Positions 33,347 to 41,715 of a DNA stretch of 64,000 nucleotides are shown here, piece after piece (the first letter of the stretch is position 1; every line of letters begins with the position of its first letter). Both the position numbers and the translations under genes were made by a program. The stretch covers positions 3,100,001-3,164,000 of the forward strand of contig NZ_CP029255.1 in NCBI RefSeq assembly GCF_003122385.1, written 5' to 3'. The notes below the pieces were generated by a model, which worked only from the letters and a program-made list of their open reading frames with translations, ran no database searches and was not told where the DNA came from. Source of the DNA: Flavobacterium crocinum (lineage in GTDB: Bacteria; Bacteroidota; Bacteroidia; Flavobacteriales; Flavobacteriaceae).

Positions 33347-34270
33347 TTACAAAATGCGAACACCATCTGGATTAATTTTCGAGACGTGAATTTCATACGG
33401 TAAATTCATTTTTTCGTAAACGTCGCTCATGGCTTTTGCAATTTTTTCGGCGGTTTCTTTTCCTTTACTTAAAGCGAAAATCGACGGGCCGGAACCTGAA
33501 ATTCCGGAACCTAAAGCACCGTTTTCATAAGCCGTTTGTTTGATTTGATCGAATCCTGGAATTAAAACGCTTCTTACCGGTTCAACGATTTCGTCGTGAA
33601 GCGATCTTCCAATTAAATCATAATCTTTGGTATAAAGACCTGCAACCAATCCGCCTACATTTCCCCATTGCATGATGGCGCTTTTTAGGGAAACGTTTTG
33701 TTTTAAAACCGAACGGGCATCAGATGTTTTTAACTCAATTTGAGGATGAACAACCGTTGCGTATAATTCCTCCGGACTGTCAATTCTGATAATATCCAAA
33801 GGCGAATAACTTCTAACCAACGTAAAAGCACCTAAAAGGGCAGGAGCAACGTTGTCGGCATGCGCGTTTCCGCTGGCTAATTTTTCGCCCTGCATCGCAA
33901 ACTGAACCAAATCTTTACGGGAATATGGTCTTCCCAATAATTCATTAATTCCGAAAACCGCTCCGGCAGAACTTGCTGCACTGCTTCCGATTCCGCTTCC
34001 GGCTTTGATATGTTTATAAATTTCGATTTCGAATCCGAAGTCCAGTTCATCTAAGGTTTCCAGCATCGCCAAAGCCGCAACTCCGGAAACGTTTTTTTCG
34101 GTTTCCAAAGGCAAATCAGCACCGACAATTTTAGTGATTCGAACTCCTTTTTGATCGACTTTTCGAACAATCATTTCATCGCCCGCATTGTCTAAGCAAA
34201 GTCCGAGTACGTCAAATCCGCAGGAGAGATTGGCAATTGTAGCGGGACAGAATAATTTTATTTCTTTCAT
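33347..34270 (-). CDS. thrB: Homoserine kinase
   Basis: Phosphorylates homoserine to O-phosphohomoserine; GHMP kinase. I start at ATG 34270 (MKEIKLFCPATIANLSCGFD). An in-frame ATG at 34288 would add MAKTKK. The length of 307 residues matches ThrB. Motifs: N-terminal ATIANLSCGFDVLG, the phosphate-binding loop GSGIGSSAASSAGAV, and the C-terminal GSGISGSGPSIFALS. Middle gene of the thr operon. Confidence 0.95.
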   Translation of the reverse strand: MKEIKLFCPATIANLSCGFDVLGLCLDNAGDEMIVRKVDQKGVRITKIVGADLPLETEKNVSGVAALAMLETLDELDFGFEIEIYKHIKAGSGIGSSAASSAGAVFGINELLGRPYSRKDLVQFAMQGEKLASGNAHADNVAPALLGAFTLVRSYSPLDIIRIDSPEELYATVVHPQIELKTSDARSVLKQNVSLKSAIMQWGNVGGLVAGLYTKDYDLIGRSLHDEIVEPVRSVLIPGFDQIKQTAYENGALGSGISGSGPSIFALSKGKETAEKIAKAMSDVYEKMNLPYEIHVSKINPDGVRIL

Positions 34271-34320
34271 TTTTTTGGTTTTTGCCACGAAGGCACAAAG
34301 TCACAAAGTTTATTTTTATA

Positions 34321-34399
34321 GTTTCTGAGATACTAAGTTTCTAAGATGCTAAGTATAAAAAAAACTTAGAAACTTAGCGTCTTAGTGTCTTAGCGGCTA
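34321..34399. repeat. Repeat family C hairpin between thrA and thrB
   Basis: GAGATACTAAGTTTCTAAG and ATGCTAAGT on the left pair loosely with ACTTAGAAACTTAG and TTAGTGTCTTAGCG on the right, around an A-run. The right end overlaps the thrA stop codon. Composed of CTTAG words like other family C sites. Confidence 0.6.
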
Positions 34400-36844
34400 A
34401 ACATTACCTATACGAATAACGTCTGCAAAAATTCCTGACGCTGTTACTGCTGCTCCGGCACCGGCTCCTTTGATCAATAAAGGCTGATCTACGTAACGAT
34501 CTGTGTAGAACAATACGATATTGTCTTTTCCTTCTAGATTGTAGAAAGGATGATCTTTTGGAATGAATTGCAGACCAACACTTGCTTTTCCGTTTTCGAA
34601 TTGCGCTACGTATTTCAATCTCGAATCTTTGGCTAAAGCTTCGTTATAAATGCCTTCAAAATGAGAAGCGTGTTTGATTAACGAAGCAAAAAAGTCTTCA
34701 TTGTTTGTTGTTGCTAGACATTCTGCAGGTAAAAACGATTCGTTTGCAATGGCGTCAATATCCATTTCGTAACCGCTTTCGCGAATTAGGATTAAGATTT
34801 TACGTGCTACGTCGATTCCGCTTAAGTCAATTTTTGGATCTGGTTCTGTGAATCCCTGCACTCCGGCTTCTTTTACCACATCGTGGAAAGAATTGTCTTT
34901 ATCAAAATTGTTGAAAATAAAGTTCAAACTTCCTGATAAAACCGCCTGAATTTTATGCACTTTATCTCCGGATGCAATCAGATTTTTTACCGTATCTATA
35001 ATTGGCAATCCCGCACCAACATTCGTTTCAAATAAAAACGGAGCATTATATTGACGAGATAAGCTTTTTAGTTTTTTATAATTGTCGTAAGCAGATGAAC
35101 AAGCAATTTTATTACAAGTTACAACGGCAATACTTTCTTTTAAGAATTTTTCGTAAGCTTCAGAAACCGTTGCGTTTGCTGTAATATCAATAAAAATACT
35201 GTTACGTAAATTCAGTTCTTTTGCTTTTTTGATGAATTCTTCAATACTTGCTGTTTCACCTTCTGCTAAAGCCGAATCCCAATTTTTTAAAGAAATTCCG
35301 TCTTCGTCAAAAAGCATTTTTCTTGAATTAGATAAAGCAATTACGCGAACATTAATCTTCAAATTATCCTTTAAGAATTTCTTTTGGCTGTGAATCTGTT
35401 CGATGAATTTTTCTCCCACATTTCCAACACCCATTACGAATAAATTCAGCTGTTTTGTGTTTTCTTCGAAGAAGTTTTCGTGCAATGTATTCAGTGCTTT
35501 TTTAACATCTCTTTCGTTGATTACAGTTGAAATGTTTCTTTCAGAAGCACCTTGTGCAATCGCACGAATGTTTACGTTATTTTTTCCTAAAGTACTGAAC
35601 ATTCTTCCACTTAAACCTTGGTGGTTTTTCATGTTTTCGCCAACCAAAGCAATAATGCAAAGATCTTTTTCTACATAACAAGGATCGATTTTATTCTGAG
35701 AAATTTCGATTTCAAAAGCGCTATTGATCGCAGCTTCGGCATTATCGGCATCCGAATTTAAAATTCCGATACAAATGGAATGCTCAGAAGAAGCCTGAGT
35801 AATAAAAATGACGTTGATTTTTTCCTGAGACAATACTTCAAACAAACGTCTTGATGAACCTGCAACTCCAATCATTCCAGGACCTTCAAGAGTCAAAAGC
35901 GAAATATTATCGATATGACTGATTCCTTTTACAACAGTATCTTTGGAAAGAACAGTATCAGAAATTAAAGTTCCTGCCGCTTCAGGTTCAAAAGTGTTTT
36001 TGATTAAAATTGGAATGTTTTTTCTTAAAACCGGCTGAATTGTCGGCGGATACAAAACTTTAGCACCAAAATGTGACAACTCCATCGCTTCCTGATACGA
36101 AATGTTCGCAATTGGTTGTGCCTGTTTTACAATTTTTGGGTTGGCAGTAAACATTCCGTTTACGTCAGTCCAGATTTCCAATTGTGCTGCATCTAAAGCT
36201 CCGGCAATAATTGCAGCAGTGTAATCAGATCCGCCACGTCCTAAAGTTGAGGTAATTCCGTCTAAAGTCTGAGCAATAAATCCGGGTAAAATATTGATTC
36301 TGGATTTGTTTTCAGCAAAATATTCCTGAATTAGTTTATTCGAAACTTCAAAATTAACAGTTGCTTTTCCGAAGTTATTATCAGTTTTGATCAATTCACG
36401 GCTGTCTTTGTAAACAGCATCTTTGTCAATTTGCTGATATGCCTGAGCAATAATAAATGAAGAAAGCAATTCTCCAAAACTTAAAATAGTATCAGCAGTT
36501 CTTGGAGATAATTCCCCTAAAAGGAAGCAGCCGTCTAATAAAGTTTCTAAATGATTAATGATTCTTTTTACATGACTTAATAAACTGCTTTGCTCGCTTA
36601 CCGGAATCAGTTCTTTAAGTGTGTCAAGGTGTTTTTTCTCGATTTCGGCAACAACTTCTCTAAAGCTTTCGTCGTTTGCTGCTGCTTTCGCTGCTGCAGA
36701 CTGCAATAAATCGGTTACTTTACTTAAAGCTGAAACAACTACAACTAATTGATCTTGTTTTGCTTTTTGATTAACAATGTCAAGAACGAGTTTTATATTT
36801 TGAGCATTGGCCACCGAAGTTCCGCCAAATTTTAATACTTTCAT
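34397..36844 (-). CDS. thrA: Bifunctional aspartokinase / homoserine dehydrogenase
   Basis: Catalyses the first and third steps of the threonine/methionine branch. I start at ATG 36844 (MKVLKFGGTSVANAQNIKLV). A Met nine codons earlier only adds Lys-rich residues. The 815 residues contain the aspartokinase domain (KFGGTSVA; GFIAQTLDGITSTLGRGGSDYTAA), two ACT-type segments (about 315-460; GPGMIGVAGSSRRLFEVL; GRMFSTLGKNNVNIRAIAQG), and the homoserine dehydrogenase domain. The last includes GVGNVGEKFIEQ and ETNVGAGLPIIDTVKNLIASGD. The leader peptide upstream implies regulation by threonine/isoleucine supply. Confidence 0.95.
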   Translation of the reverse strand: MKVLKFGGTSVANAQNIKLVLDIVNQKAKQDQLVVVVSALSKVTDLLQSAAAKAAANDESFREVVAEIEKKHLDTLKELIPVSEQSSLLSHVKRIINHLETLLDGCFLLGELSPRTADTILSFGELLSSFIIAQAYQQIDKDAVYKDSRELIKTDNNFGKATVNFEVSNKLIQEYFAENKSRINILPGFIAQTLDGITSTLGRGGSDYTAAIIAGALDAAQLEIWTDVNGMFTANPKIVKQAQPIANISYQEAMELSHFGAKVLYPPTIQPVLRKNIPILIKNTFEPEAAGTLISDTVLSKDTVVKGISHIDNISLLTLEGPGMIGVAGSSRRLFEVLSQEKINVIFITQASSEHSICIGILNSDADNAEAAINSAFEIEISQNKIDPCYVEKDLCIIALVGENMKNHQGLSGRMFSTLGKNNVNIRAIAQGASERNISTVINERDVKKALNTLHENFFEENTKQLNLFVMGVGNVGEKFIEQIHSQKKFLKDNLKINVRVIALSNSRKMLFDEDGISLKNWDSALAEGETASIEEFIKKAKELNLRNSIFIDITANATVSEAYEKFLKESIAVVTCNKIACSSAYDNYKKLKSLSRQYNAPFLFETNVGAGLPIIDTVKNLIASGDKVHKIQAVLSGSLNFIFNNFDKDNSFHDVVKEAGVQGFTEPDPKIDLSGIDVARKILILIRESGYEMDIDAIANESFLPAECLATTNNEDFFASLIKHASHFEGIYNEALAKDSRLKYVAQFENGKASVGLQFIPKDHPFYNLEGKDNIVLFYTDRYVDQPLLIKGAGAGAAVTASGIFADVIRIGNV

Positions 36845-36905
36845 TTTGTGATATTTTTTCTTTTTATGCAAATATTTTTATGTATCCAATACCTTTCTTC
36901 TTTTT

Positions 36906-36960
36906 AGAAAAAAGTATAGATAACCCGGATTATATGTAAAAATGTATACCCCTAAGGGGT
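36906..36960 (-). promoter_or_regulatory. Attenuator structures between the thr leader ORF and thrA
   Basis: Reading the minus strand, the leader's stop codon lies inside the 13-bp near-perfect hairpin ACCCCTTAGGGGT (36960-36948). It is followed by a weaker stem (TATAC 36949-36945 with GTATA 36918-36914, inner ATAA/TTAT around CCGGG) and a U-tract (CTTTTTT at 36914-36908). The CCCC of the first hairpin can also pair with the GGG of the second. This is the layout needed for two competing structures. The terminator stem is AT-rich and weak by eye. Confidence 0.45.
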
Positions 36961-37053
36961 AGTAATTGTTGTAGTAGAAATAATGGTAGCAGCAATTGCA
37001 ACTCTGGTTGGAGTTGTCATTGTAGATTGATATTTTGCGCTGTTACTTTTCAT
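36952..37053 (-). CDS. thrL: thr operon leader peptide, 33 aa, Thr/Ile-rich
   Basis: ATG 37053-37051 to TAG 36954-36952. The product ends in a run with nine Thr and Ile residues among twelve positions, ATIISTTTITTP. Two further Thr-rich stretches come before it (STMTTPT). It lies 107 bp before thrA on the same strand. Thr and Ile are the end products of the pathway, as in the E. coli thr leader. The peptide sequence differs from the enterobacterial one; the composition and position make the assignment. A TACTTTTG -7-like element (37072-37065) lies just upstream, giving a very short 5' UTR. Confidence 0.75.
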   Translation of the reverse strand: MKSNSAKYQSTMTTPTRVAIAATIISTTTITTP

Positions 37054-37072
37054 TTTTGATTTTTCAAAAGTA

Positions 37073-37406
37073 CTGATTTTTATAAAAGTTAAAAACCTAA
37101 AAAGCCTTTTTGCGAATATTTTAATAATTTAAATCCCAATAATTCAATATTGAGCATTTGTTAATATTCAATATCCTAAATTGAGGTTTTGACATATTTG
37201 ACCTATTGTTTTTGGTAAATTAAATATTGGTAAAGAGTTGAATTTTAATCAAAAGATATTAAAAAGCATTCAAAACCGAGAGTTTTGATGAGAAAGATAA
37301 ATTGAAAGCGATCCATAGGATTTAATGAATTTTTAATTATTGTGATAAATTGTTGCTTTTTAATGTGGATTTGTTGAATTTTGACGTCTCAAAATTAAAA
37401 AACATC
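37073..37406. other. Divergent intergenic region upstream of the thr leader and hutH
   Basis: About 330 bp of AT-rich DNA with no recognisable gene, repeat or strong promoter. It must carry the hutH promoter. GAATATTTTAATAATTTAAAT and TTGAGCATTTGTTAATATTCAA stretches are rich in short dyads, but none stands out. Confidence 0.4.
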
Positions 37407-38921
37407 ATGAGAGATATCCATTATATTAGTACTGACACCATAACTTTAGAAACCTTACAAGAGATTTTAGCCAATAATAAAATGTTGGAATTATCGGAAG
37501 AAGCTAAGGTAAACGTACAGAAATGCCGTGATTATTTAGATAAAAAAATGGAGTCGCATACGGCGCCAATTTATGGTATCAATACTGGTTTTGGTTCACT
37601 TTACAGTGTGAAAATCTCAAATGAGAATTTGTCTAAGCTACAGGAAAACTTAGTAAAATCTCACGCTTGCGGAACTGGAGAAGAAGTTCCGTCAGAAATT
37701 GTAAAGATGATGCTTTTGCTTAAAATTCAGTCTTTAAGTTACGGACATTCCGGAGTTCAATTGAAGACTTTAGAGCGTTTAGTTGATTTTTATAATAATG
37801 ATATCCTTCCGATAATTTATACTCAGGGTTCGCTTGGAGCTTCAGGAGATTTAGCGCCTTTAGCTCATATGTCATTGCCTTTAATTGGAGAAGGAGTGGT
37901 GCTTTTTGAAGGAAAAAAAACAGCGTCAGCCGAAGTTTTAAAACACTTTAACTGGGACCCCATTGTTTTACAGTCAAAAGAAGGTTTGGCTTTACTAAAC
38001 GGAACACAATTTATGAGTGCTTATGGAGCTCATATTTTAATTAAAGCCTATAAATATTCGTATTTGGCAGATTTAATCGGAACTATTTCCTTGGAAGGTT
38101 TTGATGGAAGAATTGAGCCATTTAATGAATTGATTCATTATATACGTCCACACAAAGGGCAAATCGTGACGGCACAACGAATTACTGAGTTCTTAGAAGG
38201 AAGCGAAATTATCGCTCAGGAAAAGAAACATGTTCAGGATCCCTATTCTTTCCGTTGCATGCCTCAGGTTCACGGAGCTTCAAAAGATGCCATTGATTAT
38301 GTTCGAAAAGTATTCAAAACAGAAATCAATTCGGTTACAGATAATCCGAATATATTTATAGAAGCTGATCAGATTATTTCTGGAGGGAATTTCCACGGAC
38401 AGCCTTTAGCTTTAGCTTTAGATTTTATGGCAATTGCTTTAGCAGAATTGGGAAGCATTTCTGAAAGAAGAACCTATCAGTTAATTTCAGGATTGCGCAA
38501 TCTTCCAGCCTTTTTGGTTGATAATCCAGGATTGAATTCCGGATTTATGATTCCGCAGTACACAGCCGCTAGTATTGCAAGTCAGAACAAGCAATTAGCT
38601 ACTCCGGCGAGTATTGACAGTATTGTTTCGAGTAACGGACAAGAAGATCATGTGAGCATGGGAGCCAACGGAGCGACAAAAGCCTTACGGATTTTAGATA
38701 ATTTAGAGCGTATTCTGGCCATCGAATTACTAAATGCTTCTCAGGCAATTGCGTATCGCGAGCCACTAAAATCAAGCGATTTTATCGAAATGTTCTTAAG
38801 CAGTTACAGAGAAGTTGTGCCTTTGGTAAAAGAAGACCGAATCTTACATAATGACATAGAAAACACGGTGTTATTCCTTGAGAGTTTCCAAATAGAAAAC
38901 GATTTGTTAACAATGGCTTAA
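37407..38921 (+). CDS. hutH: Histidine ammonia-lyase
   Basis: Converts histidine to urocanate and ammonia, the first step of histidine breakdown. I start at ATG 37407 (MRDIHYISTDTITLETLQ), which gives 504 residues, the usual HutH length. An earlier in-frame ATG at 37350 would add an atypical leader. The MIO prosthetic group forms from Ala-Ser-Gly in GSLGASGDLAPLAHM. Other motifs are NTGFGSLYSVKI and FHGQPLALALDF, and SNGQEDHVSMGANGATKA fits HutH more than PAL or TAL. No hutU/hutI/hutG genes are adjacent. Confidence 0.92.
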   Translation: MRDIHYISTDTITLETLQEILANNKMLELSEEAKVNVQKCRDYLDKKMESHTAPIYGINTGFGSLYSVKISNENLSKLQENLVKSHACGTGEEVPSEIVKMMLLLKIQSLSYGHSGVQLKTLERLVDFYNNDILPIIYTQGSLGASGDLAPLAHMSLPLIGEGVVLFEGKKTASAEVLKHFNWDPIVLQSKEGLALLNGTQFMSAYGAHILIKAYKYSYLADLIGTISLEGFDGRIEPFNELIHYIRPHKGQIVTAQRITEFLEGSEIIAQEKKHVQDPYSFRCMPQVHGASKDAIDYVRKVFKTEINSVTDNPNIFIEADQIISGGNFHGQPLALALDFMAIALAELGSISERRTYQLISGLRNLPAFLVDNPGLNSGFMIPQYTAASIASQNKQLATPASIDSIVSSNGQEDHVSMGANGATKALRILDNLERILAIELLNASQAIAYREPLKSSDFIEMFLSSYREVVPLVKEDRILHNDIENTVLFLESFQIENDLLTMA

Positions 38922-38924
38922 CAT

Positions 38925-38951
38925 TGCAAAATATTATTGAAGTAATTTTGC
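38925..38951 (+). promoter_or_regulatory. Candidate promoter of the DUF47-pit pair
   Basis: TTG (38925-38927), 16 bp, TAATTTTG (38944-38951), 18 bp before the DUF47 start codon. Good -7 match. It starts 4 bp after the hutH stop. Confidence 0.6.
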
Positions 38952-38969
38952 ACTATCAAAAATAAAACA

Positions 38970-39614
38970 ATGTCAATAAACAGTATTTTCCAATTTTTAG
39001 TGCCGAAAGACAAAAAATTCTTTCCACTTTTTGAAGAGGCTTCAAGTAATTTAATTGAATTAGCTTCTAACTTACACGAAGCTGTAAATTTACCATTAAA
39101 AGAAAGAGAAATTCTTTTTCAAAAGATTGACGAATTAGAACAAAAGGGAGAAGACATTACCCGTCAGACTAACCTTGAGTTAAGCAGAAACTTTATTACT
39201 CCATTTGATAGAGAAGATATTCACACGTTAATTACTTCAATTGACAACGTTGCAGATTATCTTCACGGTGCATCTAGCCGTATGAGATTGTATCAGGTTG
39301 ATAAGATTACAAAATCGATCAGAAAGATGACAGAAATCAACCTTGAGGCTTGTCAAAACATTGACAGCGCTGTAAAAGAGTTGAGAAACTTACAGAATTT
39401 TAAAGTTATTAAAGATGCGTGTGCCAGAATTAACAAACTGGAAAACAAATCGGATAACGTTTATAACAAAGCAGTTTTTGAAATTTTTGAAAACGAAACA
39501 GACGCTAAAAATATTATTAAGTATAAAGAGGTGTTATCTGTTTTAGAATCAGCAACAGACAAATGTAAGAGTGTTGCGAACATACTAGAATCTATTTCTG
39601 TAAAACATTCTTAA
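38970..39614 (+). CDS. DUF47 (PhoU-like) phosphate transport accessory protein
   Basis: 214 residues, all helical and soluble, like the PhoU-related DUF47 family. LIELASNLHEAVNLPLKEREILF, ITRQTNLELSRNFITPFDREDIHTLITSIDNVADYL and SVLESATDKCKSVANILESI are typical. DUF47 proteins are usually encoded next to Pit permeases and modulate them. Here the pit gene starts 30 bp downstream, so this is a clear two-gene operon. Confidence 0.92.
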   Translation: MSINSIFQFLVPKDKKFFPLFEEASSNLIELASNLHEAVNLPLKEREILFQKIDELEQKGEDITRQTNLELSRNFITPFDREDIHTLITSIDNVADYLHGASSRMRLYQVDKITKSIRKMTEINLEACQNIDSAVKELRNLQNFKVIKDACARINKLENKSDNVYNKAVFEIFENETDAKNIIKYKEVLSVLESATDKCKSVANILESISVKHS

Positions 39615-39644
39615 TTCAATTTTTCATTCTGAAGTTATAATTTT

Positions 39645-40988
39645 ATGACGCTACTTATATTAATTATAGTACTTGCCTTAATTTTTGATTACATCAATGG
39701 TTTTCATGATGCGGCAAATGCTATAGCGACTGTTGTTGCAACAAAGGTTTTGACACCTTTTCAGGCGGTTGTCTGGGCAGCATTTTTTAACTTTCTGGCG
39801 TATTGGGTTTTTGGATTTGGTGTTGCGGATACTGTTGCTAAAACAGCGCATACTATGGAAATTAACCTTGTGGTAATTTTAGCCGGAGTTATTGCGGCAA
39901 TTTGCTGGAACTTATTAACCTGGTGGTTAGGAATCCCTTCAAGTTCTTCACATACCTTAATTGGAGGTTTTGCCGGAGCAGCTGTAGCACATGCCATTGC
40001 GGTTCACGGTTTTTCTGGTTATGTTGGAGAAGACGGAGCAACTCATTACTGGTACGAAATTGTAAGCTGGTATAAGGCTGGTAAAGACGGTGGAATGCCC
40101 TCGGGGGTTCTTATCATTATTGCTTTTATCGTTTTAGCGCCCCTTTTAGGAGTTATTGCATCTTATTTGATTTCGATCTGGTTGCTTAATGCTTCACGCA
40201 AAAGTATTGGACCAAAAATCTTTACTGTAGCTTTGATGCTTGCGACTATTTGGTTCGTTTATGCTCAGATGGTTTCTTATGAAGAAATTGTAGAGCATGG
40301 AAAACCTCGTTTTGAATCTCATTTTTGGAGTGTAGTATTTGATTCTCATAATATTAAATGGTTCTTAGTTGCTTTTATTGTTTTAACTGTTAGTGCATTC
40401 TGCTTGATATTCAGTAGTTTGAATTTACATCAGGCTGATGCGGCTTTAAAGAAAATGCAGTTATTATCTTCTGCAGCTTTTAGTTTAGGTCACGGAGGTA
40501 ACGATTCTCAAAAAGTAATGGGGATTATTGCAGCGGCTGTTGCAGTATATATTAATACAAATCCTGGTGTTCACATGGATGCCTGGTTAGATGTTGTTTT
40601 GCCAAATGATGATGCAGGTATTAAAGGTGTAATGCCAAGTTGGATTCCGTTGGCATGTTATTCTGCAATTGCTGCAGGAACTTTAAGTGGAGGATGGAAG
40701 ATTGTAAAAACAATGGGTTCTAAAATTACTAAAGTAAGTTCGTTTGAAGGTGTTGCAGCTGAAACAGCTGGAGCTCTGACACTTTACTTTACAGAACACT
40801 TAAAAATTCCGGTAAGTACAACGCATACTATTACAGGATCTATCATTGGTGTTGGATTAACAAAGCGTGTTTCTGCTGTAAGATGGGGAGTAACAGTAAG
40901 TTTAATCTGGGCTTGGATTTTAACTATTCCAATTTCAGCTATATTAGCGGGTATCGTTTACTTTATTCTAAGTGTATTTATTTCGTAA
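39645..40988 (+). CDS. pit: Low-affinity inorganic phosphate transporter (PiT family)
   Basis: 447-residue inner-membrane protein with about ten transmembrane helices. It carries the two PiT signature repeats, which define the inverted symmetry of the family. They are FDYINGFHDAANAIATVVAT near the start and SLGHGGNDSQKVMGIIAAAV in the second half. Other family segments are GIPSSSSHTLIGGFAGAAVAH and LKIPVSTTHTITGSIIGVGL. It is translationally linked to DUF47 and ends in a strong terminator. Confidence 0.95.
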   Translation: MTLLILIIVLALIFDYINGFHDAANAIATVVATKVLTPFQAVVWAAFFNFLAYWVFGFGVADTVAKTAHTMEINLVVILAGVIAAICWNLLTWWLGIPSSSSHTLIGGFAGAAVAHAIAVHGFSGYVGEDGATHYWYEIVSWYKAGKDGGMPSGVLIIIAFIVLAPLLGVIASYLISIWLLNASRKSIGPKIFTVALMLATIWFVYAQMVSYEEIVEHGKPRFESHFWSVVFDSHNIKWFLVAFIVLTVSAFCLIFSSLNLHQADAALKKMQLLSSAAFSLGHGGNDSQKVMGIIAAAVAVYINTNPGVHMDAWLDVVLPNDDAGIKGVMPSWIPLACYSAIAAGTLSGGWKIVKTMGSKITKVSSFEGVAAETAGALTLYFTEHLKIPVSTTHTITGSIIGVGLTKRVSAVRWGVTVSLIWAWILTIPISAILAGIVYFILSVFIS

Positions 40989-41032
40989 TGTGATTATTGA
41001 AAAATGTGAGATAAAATCACATTTTGATTAAA

Positions 41033-41070
41033 TAATAAAAAAGCCGATTTCTTGAAATCGGCTTTTTTGT
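41033..41070. terminator. Bidirectional terminator after pit
   Basis: Stem AAGCCGATTT (41041-41050) / AAATCGGCTT (41055-41064), with A-run and T-run on opposite sides. It also serves the minus-strand DUF421 gene. Confidence 0.9.
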
Positions 41071-41083
41071 GCTCTTTTGAAAA

Positions 41084-41602
41084 TCATAAATTCTGTAAGT
41101 TTTTACGATTGTGTTTTCGTTTGTAATGCGTCTGTTTAAGATGTTTTTGATCTGCAGAAATGATACTGATTGTTCCATCAATTTCTAACATAGCAAGCTT
41201 AATGTCTGTAAGATGTTCTAAACCATGTTCACGCGCAGCTTCTTTTAATTCGTCGTGTGAAATATCTAATCTGCTTAAAGTTTTAAAATCAAGTTTTCCG
41301 TCGTGAATTAGGACTTCAGGTTTATCAAGTAATAAATTGCTTAAAGTTTTAGAGTTGCGGGTTAATTTTTTAATGGCAAAGTTGATTACAAATAAAACCA
41401 ATGCCGCGACTAATCCGCCAAGAAGACTGGTGTCCGGACCAACCATTGCATTTTGAACAGAATTGCTAATTAATAAAATCAGAATAATATCGGCAGTGTT
41501 TAATTGTGAAAGTTCTTTTTTGCCGAATACTCGTAAAGCTATTGTCATGAAAAAATAGACTGCAACGCTTCTGATAATTATGTCTAAGTAAGGAAAATGC
41601 AT
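41084..41602 (-). CDS. DUF421 / YetF-family membrane protein
   Basis: I start at ATG 41602 (MHFPYLDIIIRSVAVYFF), which gives 172 residues. An in-frame ATG at 41671 adds an unlikely Lys/Leu-rich stretch. Three hydrophobic helices (about 8-30, 38-58, 60-80) are followed by the DUF421 cytoplasmic domain: NSKTLSNLLLDKPEVLIHDGKLDFKTL, SRLDISHDELKEAARE. The last is the conserved family core. The function of the family is unclear. It lies 44 bp from the next minus-strand gene, which reads toward it. Confidence 0.85.
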   Translation of the reverse strand: MHFPYLDIIIRSVAVYFFMTIALRVFGKKELSQLNTADIILILLISNSVQNAMVGPDTSLLGGLVAALVLFVINFAIKKLTRNSKTLSNLLLDKPEVLIHDGKLDFKTLSRLDISHDELKEAAREHGLEHLTDIKLAMLEIDGTISIISADQKHLKQTHYKRKHNRKNLQNL

Positions 41603-41715
41603 CGTTTTATTCTTTTTTTGTTTTATTAAAGTTAAATAAAAAAGCTTTGCCAAAGTTTTAAACTTCGACAAAGCTTCTGAATTATGAATAAGGAATTAAG
41701 TTTAAATGAATTTAA

